Shown here: positions 1-8,588 of the stretch, piece after piece
Numbering within the stretch: the stretch's first letter is position 1
Layout of the letters: every line of letters starts with the position of its first letter
NCBI GenBank assembly: GCA_002362385.1
Contig: DEUB01000062.1
Coordinates: forward strand, 1-56,484
DNA from: Lachnospiraceae bacterium UBA3273
GTDB lineage: Bacteria; Bacillota; Clostridia; Lachnospirales; Lachnospiraceae
Direction: 5' to 3'
DNA length: 56,484 nt
Notes under the pieces: model-generated
The model's input: only the letters and a program-made list of their open reading frames with translations
The model's database searches: none
What the model was told of the DNA's origin: nothing
Made by a program: the position numbers and the translations under genes

Positions 1-48
1 GAAGTTACTTTTGCAATTTAGGAAATGGCAGAGAATTTATTTTAGGGC

Positions 49-78
49 TTGCATAAATAAAGGGGAGTATGCTATAAT
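49..78 (+). promoter_or_regulatory. sigma-A promoter of tRNA-Trp
   Basis: TTGCAT at 49-54 and a perfect TATAAT at 73-78 are 18 bases apart. The predicted start lies about 25-30 bases before the tRNA, as expected for a stable-RNA promoter. Confidence 0.75.
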
Positions 79-111
79 CGTTTTCGGTGGTTGTAAATAC
101 TTCCGCAATAT

Positions 112-182
112 AGAGGAATAGTACAGCGGTAGTGCGGCGGTCTCCAAAACCGTTAACGGGGGTTCGATTCCCTCTTCCTCTG
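112..182 (+). tRNA. tRNA-Trp (anticodon CCA)
   Basis: All arms fold: acceptor AGAGGAA (112-118) pairs fully with TTCCTCT (175-181), the anticodon stem is GCGGT/ACCGT around the loop CTCCAAA, and the T arm is GGGGG-TTCGATT-CCCTC. The anticodon CCA reads UGG (Trp). No CCA end is encoded; G182 is the discriminator. The gene sits at the left edge of the accessory element, so it may be the integration site, but no second copy of its 3' end was found at the right edge of the element. Confidence 0.96.
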
Positions 183-185
183 CTA

Positions 186-229
186 AAGAACTCCTGAAAA
201 ACATATCCATAAGGTTTTCAGGAGTTCTT
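186..229. terminator. bidirectional terminator between tRNA-Trp and tail-fibre operon
   Basis: A perfect 15-bp inverted repeat (AAGAACTCCTGAAAA at 186-200, its complement at 215-229) with a 14-base loop and T-rich flanks. It can end transcription of the tRNA on the plus strand and of the converging tail-fibre operon on the minus strand. Confidence 0.9.
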
Positions 230-280
230 TGTCTTTTATGATATAAATTTGTTAGATAAGCCTGAATGGAATCAGATCTG

Positions 281-1252
281 TCAAGACTTACCTAATATAC
301 TTTTTAATTCATTGATCTCATCCTGCTGCATCTGTACCATTTTTATTAAGTATGGAACTAATTTTGAGTAGTCAATTCCGATTGCTTCAATGGACTTTTC
401 GTCATCATCTGCACAATCAATATTTCCGATCACACATGAGGGGATAATGGGAGCAACATCTTCAGCCAGCAATCCTCTGCATCCGGTTCCGTTTTCTTTG
501 TTTTTATAATCGTATGTTACAGGATTGAGCAATAAGACTTTTCCGGCTTCTTCTTTGGTCATTTCCTCGATATTTTCTTTGATTCTTTTAGATGAGGACT
601 GAACAAAATTAGAAGCATGGATGGGTGCTCTGGCTGTGTTGGTGTTATTCGATACATAACAAGCTCCGTTAGTAATAATATAGGTATCTGCCTGTTCACT
701 GCCGATTGCACATTGCCCCTGAGTTCCCATCTGAAAAACACATTTCCAATTTTCACCATTGCTTAAAAGATAAATTCCGGACCCGATAGTTTCAGGTGTT
801 TTAGGTTTTAATACTAAACTTCCCGGAATATTTCTATCTCCTATATAAACATCGTCTCCAATTGCATTCCATGTATTATTTGCAAAATTTAGTGCGCCTG
901 ACATGGTGCCGCCTGATTTCAGAATAAAATCAGAAGCGTGTTTATTATCCACTGTATCAGAATTACCGCCATTTGCAGGAAGTGTGGTTGGAATTGCTAC
1001 TGATTTTGCGGCACTTCCGTCATATGTTCCGGTAACTCCTCCGGTAAAAGTGAGTTTTTGGGGATTTTTCAGGGAAGCCGGTTTGTTGGATAGATCATTG
1101 TAATCTCCGGAAAAGGCATTATTTTCTAGCTCTTCAACAGCTTCCTGAAGATTGGTTGCTTCAAGATTTGTGTTGGCATTGTTAAAATTAACATGTAGAG
1201 AATCTTCTACAGTTCCACCAATTTTATTTCCGTTATATCTTAATGTAGGCAT
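281..1252 (-). CDS. tail fibre / receptor-binding protein with S74-type chaperone C-terminus
   Basis: A 323-residue protein and the last gene of the tail operon. The N-terminus holds the short module VNFNNANTNLEATNLQEAVE, which recurs in the next two fibre genes and probably docks the fibre to the baseplate or starts the trimer. The last third (from about residue 225) reads SSKRIKENI, then a block ending in a coiled-coil heptad stretch. This matches the intramolecular chaperone domain of phage fibres (Peptidase_S74 family), which helps trimerisation and is then cut off in many phages. An AAAGGAG site precedes the ATG. The receptor cannot be predicted. Family placement is good; the fibre role is inferred from position and domain. 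Confidence 0.8.
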   Translation of the reverse strand: MPTLRYNGNKIGGTVEDSLHVNFNNANTNLEATNLQEAVEELENNAFSGDYNDLSNKPASLKNPQKLTFTGGVTGTYDGSAAKSVAIPTTLPANGGNSDTVDNKHASDFILKSGGTMSGALNFANNTWNAIGDDVYIGDRNIPGSLVLKPKTPETIGSGIYLLSNGENWKCVFQMGTQGQCAIGSEQADTYIITNGACYVSNNTNTARAPIHASNFVQSSSKRIKENIEEMTKEEAGKVLLLNPVTYDYKNKENGTGCRGLLAEDVAPIIPSCVIGNIDCADDDEKSIEAIGIDYSKLVPYLIKMVQMQQDEINELKSILGKS

Positions 1253-1294
1253 ATTAATTCTCCTTTAATGTTTGTTTTTTCTGAATTTAAAAGA

Positions 1295-2059
1295 TCAATT
1301 CCATGCAATAATGCTTAAACTGATGTAATCGTTATCTGCCATTTGTACATAAATAGAATTGCTGTCTTTAGGCCAGACCTGAATAATATTTTCTTCATTA
1401 CCGCCATATAAAACTACATTTTGAATAATACTTCCAAAACACGAACCAGGATATGTTTGCTGAGCACGTACAGTAGTATTGTTCCAATAAAATAAAAATG
1501 ACACAAATTTGTATTTTGTTAATTCATCTGACATGCTAACAAGTTCCCGAACATTTCCTGATATATGTTTTTTATTTAATAGAGTAGAATAAGCTATTGA
1601 CTTATTCGTTAACTGTGTATCAATCGCTTCTATTGCTTCATGAACTGTTGTTGCATCAATAGTCGTGTTGGAATCGTCAAAGGCAATATTTTTTGCAGTT
1701 TCTTCCATATTCTCATCCGTGATCAAATAAATACGTCCATCAGATGAAGTTGTATTGCCTAAGGCCTCGTATGCTTCCCGAGTCAGCGCGACAACAGAAA
1801 CAACGCCATCATCATCGGTTATGTAATATACAGTCCCGTTTTTCTTTTCCGCTTCACTTAAGGCATCGTATTCTGCTTGTGTTAATTCACGGCCTTTGCC
1901 GGCCTGGCTGATGCTTTCTGTTAATGTGGTATCAGTAATATTTCCGTTTTCATCTACCATGTTGACCGTGTCGGAAGAGGTAAAATAGGAAATAAGCTGA
2001 TAGCCGTTAGTGGTCTTTAAGTATTTTTTGAATTTTTTATAGCCTGAAAGTATGCTCAT
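1295..2059 (-). CDS. tail fibre-like protein
   Basis: A 254-residue protein preceded by AAGGAGG and an ATG. It contains short repeats of a type common in gut-phage fibres (YDALSEAEKKNGTVYYITDD and a related copy ending in GRIYLITDE) and the module IAFDDSNTTIDATTVHEAIE shared with its two neighbours. The C-terminal 100 residues are beta-rich without obvious homology, which suits a variable receptor-binding head. Its place in the cluster after the BppU-like baseplate gene supports a structural tail role. The receptor and exact fold are unknown. Confidence 0.7.
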   Translation of the reverse strand: MSILSGYKKFKKYLKTTNGYQLISYFTSSDTVNMVDENGNITDTTLTESISQAGKGRELTQAEYDALSEAEKKNGTVYYITDDDGVVSVVALTREAYEALGNTTSSDGRIYLITDENMEETAKNIAFDDSNTTIDATTVHEAIEAIDTQLTNKSIAYSTLLNKKHISGNVRELVSMSDELTKYKFVSFLFYWNNTTVRAQQTYPGSCFGSIIQNVVLYGGNEENIIQVWPKDSNSIYVQMADNDYISLSIIAWN

Positions 2060-2136
2060 TTTGTCCTCCTTAATGTTTAATAATTTGATTTTTAAAATCT
2101 TAGTTTAAATAATTCAAATAAAAATGTGTCTATTAG

Positions 2137-2640
2137 TTATCTTGCATAAATTTTTAATATAGTATTTGATTGTATATTTTGTTTATTGATATAGGCAGAA
2201 TATCTACTATATTCTATACTCGATAAACTTATTTTTACACTAAACATTACATTATTTGCGCTTTCAGCTTCGTTTTGATAACATCCAACTTGATATGGTT
2301 CAATGGCTTGAGTTAAATTTAATTTTGGAATATATATAGTATAATTTCGCATTGCGTTTGGATTTTCTGGGTCACTTTGTTTTGTGTATTTAAATGCAAT
2401 TAAGATTTCATCATATTGAGAAAAATCAATATTACGAATTTCGTAGTCCCCACCGGGAATCGTGCCAATAAGCTTCCACTTTAAATTACTATTTATCTCA
2501 GCAACATCATCTTTTATTTCTTCAATAGCGCCCTGTACATTATCAGCTTCCATCCCTGTATCAGTGTTATCAAAAGCCACAGATCTTGCGTTTTCCGTAC
2601 TTCCGGCAAACAGTATACCGTTTTTATAAATTTTTCCCAT
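2137..2640 (-). CDS. short tail fibre-like protein
   Basis: A 167-residue protein with a GGGAGG ribosome binding site. It begins MGKIYKNGILFAGSTENA and carries the fibre module VAFDNTDTGMEADNVQGAIE near residue 20, matching the other two fibre genes. The rest is predicted beta-rich and has no domain I recognise. It is probably an alternative or accessory receptor-binding subunit. Base composition is markedly AT-rich, more so than the baseplate genes upstream, which suggests separate acquisition as is usual for receptor-binding modules. Confidence 0.65.
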   Translation of the reverse strand: MGKIYKNGILFAGSTENARSVAFDNTDTGMEADNVQGAIEEIKDDVAEINSNLKWKLIGTIPGGDYEIRNIDFSQYDEILIAFKYTKQSDPENPNAMRNYTIYIPKLNLTQAIEPYQVGCYQNEAESANNVMFSVKISLSSIEYSRYSAYINKQNIQSNTILKIYAR

Positions 2641-2658
2641 GTTTTCTTTCCTCCCGAA

Positions 2659-2913
2659 TTAATATTCTAACAGCCAGAAAGAACCTTCTTCCTGTTCGGA
2701 GGGTTCTTCCGGCAGGATCGTTTCTCCATTGCCATCCGTACCTTTGGACATCTGCCACCAGTTCTCATTATCGTGAACAGGGGCAATGCCCGTTACGGCT
2801 TTTAATGCGCAGAAGGTGCTGCCTTTATATGTAACGCAGTCTTTTTCCTCATAGGTTGTCAGTTCGTCGTAATCGCCTTTATAAACGAAAGAAATTTTTC
2901 CAATATCAGTCAT
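2659..2913 (-). CDS. small tail/carbohydrate-binding-like protein
   Basis: An 84-residue protein. The start is taken at the ATG overlapping the stop codon of the upstream BppU-like gene (TAATG), because GGGAGG lies at the right distance; this means translational coupling. The sequence YKGDYDELTTYEEKDCVTYK followed by GSTFCALK and NWWQM resembles the small beta-rich carbohydrate-binding modules found in phage tail fibres and some chitinases. The last 20 residues are acidic and end in FWLLEY. It is likely a decoration or adhesion module of the baseplate. Confidence 0.6.
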   Translation of the reverse strand: MTDIGKISFVYKGDYDELTTYEEKDCVTYKGSTFCALKAVTGIAPVHDNENWWQMSKGTDGNGETILPEEPSEQEEGSFWLLEY

Positions 2914-4004
2914 TATATTGTTACCTCCCATAATAAGTGTCCGTTGTTATCCAAAGCCCAATGAAAACGCCCGCCGGAATAGGAGAGCATACCGGAAGCA
3001 TGGTCGAAATAGAATTGCGGCGTGGTGCTTGATAGAGCGTCCTCGATCTGCTGAAGGCTGTTCTGGGTCTTTACATCAATTTGATTCAATAGATCGTTTG
3101 CTCTCCTGGCACTGGAAGCTGATTGTAATGAATAATAGTATGAATTGTCCGATCCATCGCCTTCCCGCACGGTTCCTTCTGTGCCGATGGCATAGCTTCT
3201 TGATAATTCGGCATAATTGAAAGCATCAGCAGCTTTGGAAGATGCAGTATCTGCGGAGTCGGAGGCTGCTTCTTTTAACAAAGCCGTATCGTTTTTATAG
3301 GTTTCTGTCATGTCCATATAGGATTTTGCAGTATCCATATGGTCAGAGGATAATTGAGAATAATATTTTGAATTATCCGTATCCTCGCCTTCACGTATGC
3401 CTGTTCCGCCTATTGCCCAGCTTTTGGAAAGCTTGGAAGAGGATAAAGCGTCTGCTGCACTTAAATCGGCCTGTGTGGCAGAGTCAGAAGCGGAAACTGC
3501 ACTTGCGACGGCCTGGTCTGCACTCAGTTTGGCGTTTTCTGCGGAATCCTTTGCAGATTCAACATTTTGATTGATACTGTCAATATTTTTTATAATGCCG
3601 GACAATTCGGTAAATTCGTCGGAAGATGTGATATTGCCGGCATTAAATGACGCAGGGCTTACATAGATATTGAAAGGAAACGATGTAAGGACTTCATCCT
3701 GCCCGTTTGTTTTGTACAAGGCTATTTCATATTTTCCAGTGCCTGCACTTGCTAAAATCTGGCCGGTTAATTCCACAATGATCTCTCCATTGTCCGAAAT
3801 CCCGCAATGGTTGAATATGGTAGTCCCATCGGGCTTACTGCCTCTTAATACAGGTTCGATGTCAGACAGGTTGTAAGGGATCTGATTGTCCAGCAAAGTG
3901 ATATGGACATAGCGGGTCTGGTTGTCGCCCTGGACGGCGCGGACGTAGTTAAAATTGTTGTTGGCTGTCAGGTCGGTTGTGATATAAGTAATGATAGGGT
4001 TCAT
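2913..4004 (-). CDS. BppU-like upper baseplate protein
   Basis: A 363-residue protein with an AAGGAGGG site. Residues 1-120 (RYVHITLLDNQIPYNLSD, then VLRGSKPDGT, then GKYEIALYK) match the N-terminal domain of the BppU/DUF2479 family, which attaches receptor-binding proteins to the baseplate of Gram-positive siphophages. The middle is a long alanine- and serine-rich coiled coil (SAENAKLSADQAVASAVSAS and following) holding two near-identical internal copies around SYAIGTEGTVREGDGSDN. The last 35 residues form a small beta domain. It lies between Tal and the fibres, as BppU does in lactococcal phages. Confidence 0.82.
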   Translation of the reverse strand: MNPIITYITTDLTANNNFNYVRAVQGDNQTRYVHITLLDNQIPYNLSDIEPVLRGSKPDGTTIFNHCGISDNGEIIVELTGQILASAGTGKYEIALYKTNGQDEVLTSFPFNIYVSPASFNAGNITSSDEFTELSGIIKNIDSINQNVESAKDSAENAKLSADQAVASAVSASDSATQADLSAADALSSSKLSKSWAIGGTGIREGEDTDNSKYYSQLSSDHMDTAKSYMDMTETYKNDTALLKEAASDSADTASSKAADAFNYAELSRSYAIGTEGTVREGDGSDNSYYYSLQSASSARRANDLLNQIDVKTQNSLQQIEDALSSTTPQFYFDHASGMLSYSGGRFHWALDNNGHLLWEVTI

Positions 4005-4076
4005 TTCATCCCTCCTTGTTGATATAAAAAGAGAACTGTCATCCTAAAAGGAACAGTCTTCTTTCATAAACGTGTT

Positions 4077-4280
4077 TTAATCGTTTTTTAAACTGCTTAA
4101 ATATTCATTTTCCTCTTCTGTTGTCATATTGTGTGCAAGAATGGAGACCTGGTTATAGTAGTCCTTCAAAACAGGCTCTAATAAATAGGGCGGGAGATTA
4201 GAAGTGTTGATGGCGCTTTCAATATTTTCCCGACATTCTTTTATGATAAGGGATAAGGGTTTTTTAATTTTTTCTTCCAT
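4077..4280 (-). CDS. small tail-cluster protein of unknown function
   Basis: A 67-residue protein. The start MEEKIKKPLSLIIK was chosen because AAGGAGG sits just before it; a longer reading frame exists but has no such site. It is predicted almost entirely helical and charged, with PPYLLEPVLKDYYNQV near the middle. It lies between Tal and the BppU-like gene. Small helical proteins of this kind, sometimes annotated XkdX-like or tail-associated, are common at this position in Clostridia prophages. No firm function. Confidence 0.6.
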   Translation of the reverse strand: MEEKIKKPLSLIIKECRENIESAINTSNLPPYLLEPVLKDYYNQVSILAHNMTTEEENEYLSSLKND

Positions 4281-4320
4281 TTGAAACCTCCTTGATACTG
4301 GATATTCTGACATGAGATCC

Positions 4321-7300
4321 TTATGTATTGTTTATGGATCCTTCTAACTGCATTATTCGTTTATCAATTTCCTGTATTGCTCCGAAGCACATAGCAACTG
4401 CAGAGTATGTGTCAACTGTTTTTCTGTCCATAGAGACAAGCTCCCAGGGTGCATCTTCGGAAATAAAACCATATCGGGTTTCCGGAAATGTTTCCCGTTC
4501 GTTCTTTAATATTTCTATGTTTTGTTTTATCTCTGCAATTTTTTCACTATATATTTCTCTGAGGGTTTCATCCTCTTCTTTCTCTTTTAGTGAAAGACAT
4601 CTTTTTATTTCTTCTTCAAATTCTCTTATTGATTTCGAATTGTCTTTTATGTCATTTTTGTAGTTGTAGGATACAACTTCTGTGTTTTTAATAATGCCAA
4701 TACATTTTCCGGTGTCAAATGCTTTTATGTTGTCTTTTGTTTCTTTGGAAGAACTGCTGGATAAGCTTCCCTTAAAAACACTGGAGTAAACTGCGGCAAA
4801 TGGTACGTCGTTTGATCCTATTGATGACCCGCCGGCCTGTATTGGTTTTTGTGCATATATATGCAATGCCCTGAAAGTATTGTCGCCGTTTCCGTTTCCA
4901 AAACTATTTCCTGCATCGGTTATACTGATGCCATTATAAATGTATGGCCTTCCAACCGTTCCAATGGTTAATTTTCCCGCACTTAAATTACCGATGTAAT
5001 CATTTTGTATTGCAGAACCATTCCACCCCACGTTGTTTCCGATCGTTCCGGTAATGGATTGACCTGCAACCGTGCAGGATTCCTTTATGATAACGTTGTC
5101 AAAGGTCCCGCTGGTAGCGTTTACATTCCCGCTGAAGCTGCCGCTGGTAGCAGTAATATTACCCTCGATCACAGCATTTTTTACAGTGAGTTTCCCGTTT
5201 TGATCAACAGAAAAGGAAGTGTCGCTGTTGTTCGCAATTGAAATACTGCCTCCTGTTATTGCCATGGAACGTGCGGAAACATTGCCGTTCGAATCCACAA
5301 AAAAGGTTCCGTTTCCATTATTGATAGAAGTACCGATAATACTGCTTCCGGAAATTTCACTGGCGGATATAGTTCCCTTAAATGTTCCACTAGTGGATAT
5401 CATATTACCTTTTTCATCTACAGAAAATGTTCCGTTGCCGTTATTGATATTAGTTCCCGTTATAGTCCCGCCATTAATGTTATTACCATTAATAGTCCCG
5501 CCGTTTATGATGTTACCTTCAATTAAAGAACCGCCAATATACCCGGAAAGAACCGTTTCTGCGATCAGGCCATATGTATCAACGTTTGTCCCGTCAGATC
5601 TTATATATTGTATTCTGCCTAAAGCAGTCCTTACAGTCTGCCAGTTATCAGTAGTAAATAACAGATTAGATCCGGTCAATGCAGTTTTTTCATTTGGATG
5701 TTCGGAATCAGAATCATTATTCATAAACAGTCCACGCTCGTCAATTTCCATGGTAGACCTTGAGTTGCTTAAGCTCACTCCGGCATTGATCAGCCCGCTT
5801 GAAATCTTATCTTTTATATCAAAAGCGTCCTCTGTTCCGTTGTTCCACTGGAACTTGTTAAAGGAGACAGAAGTGGAAGCGGAAGAAGCCGCCGCCATGG
5901 CATCCACGGCAGTTGTAAAAATGTCTTTATTTTTGTATTTATAGATGCTGCAGAATGTCACGGAAAAGTTTTTCCTGTCCTCAAAATCAATATCAAAGGA
6001 AAGAATTTTTACCTTCATGTAGTAATCATCCCGGATAAGGACTGTTATATAGTTGAATAGATCGAACTTGTCCAGTTGGTTTCTGAATTCCGGAAAGGCA
6101 AAAATATTTGCCATGTCCATTGTAAAAGAAAACTGGGGCTGTGAAACTCTTGATAATTCTTTTTTCCCAAAATCCAGGAAGGCATGCTTCATTTCCAGTT
6201 CCTCTTCTTTGGTCATGGTTTTGGTTACTACATAATTGGAATCGGACAGAGTTTCTTCCCTGATAAATTTGCTTAAATATAACCACTGTTCTTTGGAAAA
6301 ATTCTTTTGAATGTCGATCAGGGATATGATGTTTTCCATCTGAAGCTTTAAGCTTTTTTTACGGTTTTCCAATTTTTGTATCTGAGATTTCCTTGCTGCA
6401 ATTTCAGAATTAATATTTTGCAGAATATGATAAACAGGAAGATATAATGACTTGTATTCTATGCACATATGTTTGTTACTATTAGTATTATTGACATGTA
6501 CTACACCTTTTTCTCTGGCATCATATTCTACCTTTTTTTCACTTCCGTACCCCTTTTGCATTAAAACGGACTGCCTTCCTTCATAGGCCTTTTTATAGGT
6601 TTCTAATTCTGTAAGGCAGTATTCTTTCCAGACTTCCGTATCTTCTGCCAATTCATCCGTTGTAATGAGCTGTCCGTCTTTTGTGGGCAACGGAGTTTCC
6701 GGCAGCATTTCGTGATCCAGCCTTGCAATTTCCAAAATTAGATCCTGATACTCGGCAAGCAGGGGCGTATACTGTTTGTTATATTGCTCATAGGCTTTCT
6801 GATAGTCTTTGTAAGCATCGATCAGCTCCTGGCCCATATACTCCGGCGTGGCAAAGTAATCAAAGTTATAAATCCGGTCATACCCCATATTTAACTCACG
6901 GATCGTCAGGCTGTCGCTGCCAACTAATGTAACACAGGTTTTGACAGAGTCTGCATCCGGGGTCAGTTTAATCTTCTTTGCCAGATTTTGAAAAGAGATG
7001 ACAATATTGGTGTCCTCACTAACGGAGTCCTGTTCATAAACATGGATGGTATTATGCAGGGTATCAAAGATGAAAATGCATCCGAAGGCTTTTGAAACAT
7101 CAGAGGTTAAAAAGCTGTATACATCCTGATTGTCCACTTCAAAGCTTCTTTGCAGCGTGGCGATCTTGGGATCGACATAGTCGATAGACCAGGAGGGAAG
7201 CTTTTCCAATACCAGATTTAACAAGCTGTGCTTAGAATCCCCGGCCTGATAGAGGCATACGCCGTCGATGCTTTCCACAGTGCCCATATTAATGCTGAAT

Positions 7301-7644
7301 GTATTGAGATATTTTTGTCCCAGTTCAATTTCTGCGCTTTGTGCAGTAACTTCTTTGTATTCCATGTTCCGGTCAGTGATAACCACCGGCTTTTGCATAA
7401 TCTGAAAGTAGCCTATTTCAGGAAGCAGTACGTACTGAAACTCTAAAACCTTGTCATAATAAGGATTTTTTTCCCCGTCCACAAATTGATAAATTCTGAA
7501 GGAGATTTCGGGGATTTCATGATTGTAACGCAGATGCTTCCCGCTGACATTCAGTGTGCCGATCCTGTTTTTGTCGACAGTACATAAAATAAAGGAAGGA
7601 GTTTCCATATTGTTCCAGTAGTCATAATTAAAATGCAGTCCCAT
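4321..7644 (-). CDS. tail-associated lysin/baseplate hub protein (Tal) with S74-type C-terminus
   Basis: A protein of about 1107 residues. The start at 7644 avoids a long overlap with Dit; a frame 34 codons longer exists. Residues 1-350 look like the gp27-type hub domain of prophage tail proteins. A coiled coil follows (about 300-480). The middle carries repeats such as GGTINGNNINGGTITGTNI and NNGNGTFSVDEKGN, forming a likely triple-stranded beta-helix shaft. The C-terminus has SSKETKDNI, YGFISEDAP and a terminal helix typical of S74 intramolecular chaperones. The protein probably closes the tail tip and reaches the cell surface. I see no clear peptidase motif for cell-wall cutting. Confidence 0.82.
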   Translation of the reverse strand: MGLHFNYDYWNNMETPSFILCTVDKNRIGTLNVSGKHLRYNHEIPEISFRIYQFVDGEKNPYYDKVLEFQYVLLPEIGYFQIMQKPVVITDRNMEYKEVTAQSAEIELGQKYLNTFSINMGTVESIDGVCLYQAGDSKHSLLNLVLEKLPSWSIDYVDPKIATLQRSFEVDNQDVYSFLTSDVSKAFGCIFIFDTLHNTIHVYEQDSVSEDTNIVISFQNLAKKIKLTPDADSVKTCVTLVGSDSLTIRELNMGYDRIYNFDYFATPEYMGQELIDAYKDYQKAYEQYNKQYTPLLAEYQDLILEIARLDHEMLPETPLPTKDGQLITTDELAEDTEVWKEYCLTELETYKKAYEGRQSVLMQKGYGSEKKVEYDAREKGVVHVNNTNSNKHMCIEYKSLYLPVYHILQNINSEIAARKSQIQKLENRKKSLKLQMENIISLIDIQKNFSKEQWLYLSKFIREETLSDSNYVVTKTMTKEEELEMKHAFLDFGKKELSRVSQPQFSFTMDMANIFAFPEFRNQLDKFDLFNYITVLIRDDYYMKVKILSFDIDFEDRKNFSVTFCSIYKYKNKDIFTTAVDAMAAASSASTSVSFNKFQWNNGTEDAFDIKDKISSGLINAGVSLSNSRSTMEIDERGLFMNNDSDSEHPNEKTALTGSNLLFTTDNWQTVRTALGRIQYIRSDGTNVDTYGLIAETVLSGYIGGSLIEGNIINGGTINGNNINGGTITGTNINNGNGTFSVDEKGNMISTSGTFKGTISASEISGSSIIGTSINNGNGTFFVDSNGNVSARSMAITGGSISIANNSDTSFSVDQNGKLTVKNAVIEGNITATSGSFSGNVNATSGTFDNVIIKESCTVAGQSITGTIGNNVGWNGSAIQNDYIGNLSAGKLTIGTVGRPYIYNGISITDAGNSFGNGNGDNTFRALHIYAQKPIQAGGSSIGSNDVPFAAVYSSVFKGSLSSSSSKETKDNIKAFDTGKCIGIIKNTEVVSYNYKNDIKDNSKSIREFEEEIKRCLSLKEKEEDETLREIYSEKIAEIKQNIEILKNERETFPETRYGFISEDAPWELVSMDRKTVDTYSAVAMCFGAIQEIDKRIMQLEGSINNT

Positions 7645-7649
7645 TGTGT

Positions 7650-8465
7650 TTAGAACACCACCTTCCTCAGTAATTGATATGTAATCTTCATTTTGCAGTC
7701 GGCAGAAGTGTGAAGCAGGTTCATCCCGGGTATCAATCTCGGCCACTTCATATTAAAATCGTTTAAAATGCTTCTGTCAGGATGAGAGGATGAGATGCTC
7801 TCGTTCCGGGAATCCAGAAATATGATTTCATCTGCGGTATTATTGTCTATGGATGTCATCCTATTTTTTTCAGACCGGTTTGTTAATGTTAATTTACCGC
7901 CGTCAGCCGGAGATAACTCGATCTGCGGATATAAATAGTCGTTTACCTCGTCAGAGGAATTATAAAAGCGGATGGTCTGGCCGCCTTTAACAGTAAATTC
8001 CCGGGATTGTATATCTGTATAAGCCCAGAAAGAATCGCATCGGAAAGTAAATTTCAGGGCGACGGTCTGACCATGGATTTTCCGCTGTTCCGTTCTGACA
8101 ACTTTGACCTTATAGTGAATCCGCTCATCGGTATGCAGCGTATCGTCTAAAAAATACAGGTCCCTGTAATATTGTTTCCCGGTTAATTCCCGGAGAATGG
8201 AGCGGATATCATGATTTACAAAAAAGCTCTTTTCATTTATGCCGCATGTTCTTTTTATAAAAGTAACAGAAAACTCCGGCTTACTTTGATGTGTGCTTCC
8301 ATAATCCAGCGGAACGGTATTTCTGCCTGTATATTCTTCATCGGATTCCGATTCCATGGCAATGTCGCTTTCTTCGTCCCATGAATAATCAAAGGAGACA
8401 GGTATCAATCCGTGTTCGGAAGCAACGAAGTCTCCGATCCGAATGTCCTTGAAAAATGCATTCAT
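7650..8465 (-). CDS. distal tail protein (Dit-like)
   Basis: A 271-residue protein starting MNAFFKDIRIGDF behind AAAGGAG. The N-terminal half is beta-rich with features of phage distal tail proteins (SFDYSWDEESD, PEFSVTFIKR), and the C-terminal half reads like the galectin-like beta domain of long Dit proteins. Dit forms the hexameric ring that joins the tail tube to the tip. The order tape measure, Dit, Tal, BppU, fibres is the standard siphophage order and supports the call. Confidence 0.78.
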   Translation of the reverse strand: MNAFFKDIRIGDFVASEHGLIPVSFDYSWDEESDIAMESESDEEYTGRNTVPLDYGSTHQSKPEFSVTFIKRTCGINEKSFFVNHDIRSILRELTGKQYYRDLYFLDDTLHTDERIHYKVKVVRTEQRKIHGQTVALKFTFRCDSFWAYTDIQSREFTVKGGQTIRFYNSSDEVNDYLYPQIELSPADGGKLTLTNRSEKNRMTSIDNNTADEIIFLDSRNESISSSHPDRSILNDFNMKWPRLIPGMNLLHTSADCKMKITYQLLRKVVF

Positions 8466-8468
8466 GGC

Positions 8469-8588
8469 TTACTCCTTTCCTTTTATGATAGTGTCTGTAC
8501 TGCCTTTAAAATATTTCGGCATGTATATGATCAGGGCCGTAGCATTTAGAATTCTTAAATCAAATGCATACAGCCCAGTATAAAGATA
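8469..8588 (-). other. open frame continuing in phase past the tape-measure stop
   Basis: After the TAA that ends the tape measure (8589-8591), 39 codons remain open in the same phase until the TAA at 8469-8471, next to the Dit ribosome binding site. The translation (about LYAFDLRILNATALIIYMPK in its centre) looks protein-like, but no ATG with a ribosome binding site precedes it; the only ATG is late. It may be a tiny gene with a rare start, a remnant, or a readthrough tail. Confidence 0.35.

Noticed and set aside
5219..5944. 241-codon plus-strand frame opposite Tal
   Set aside because: Low-complexity antisense of the Tal repeat region; no ribosome binding site and no domain.
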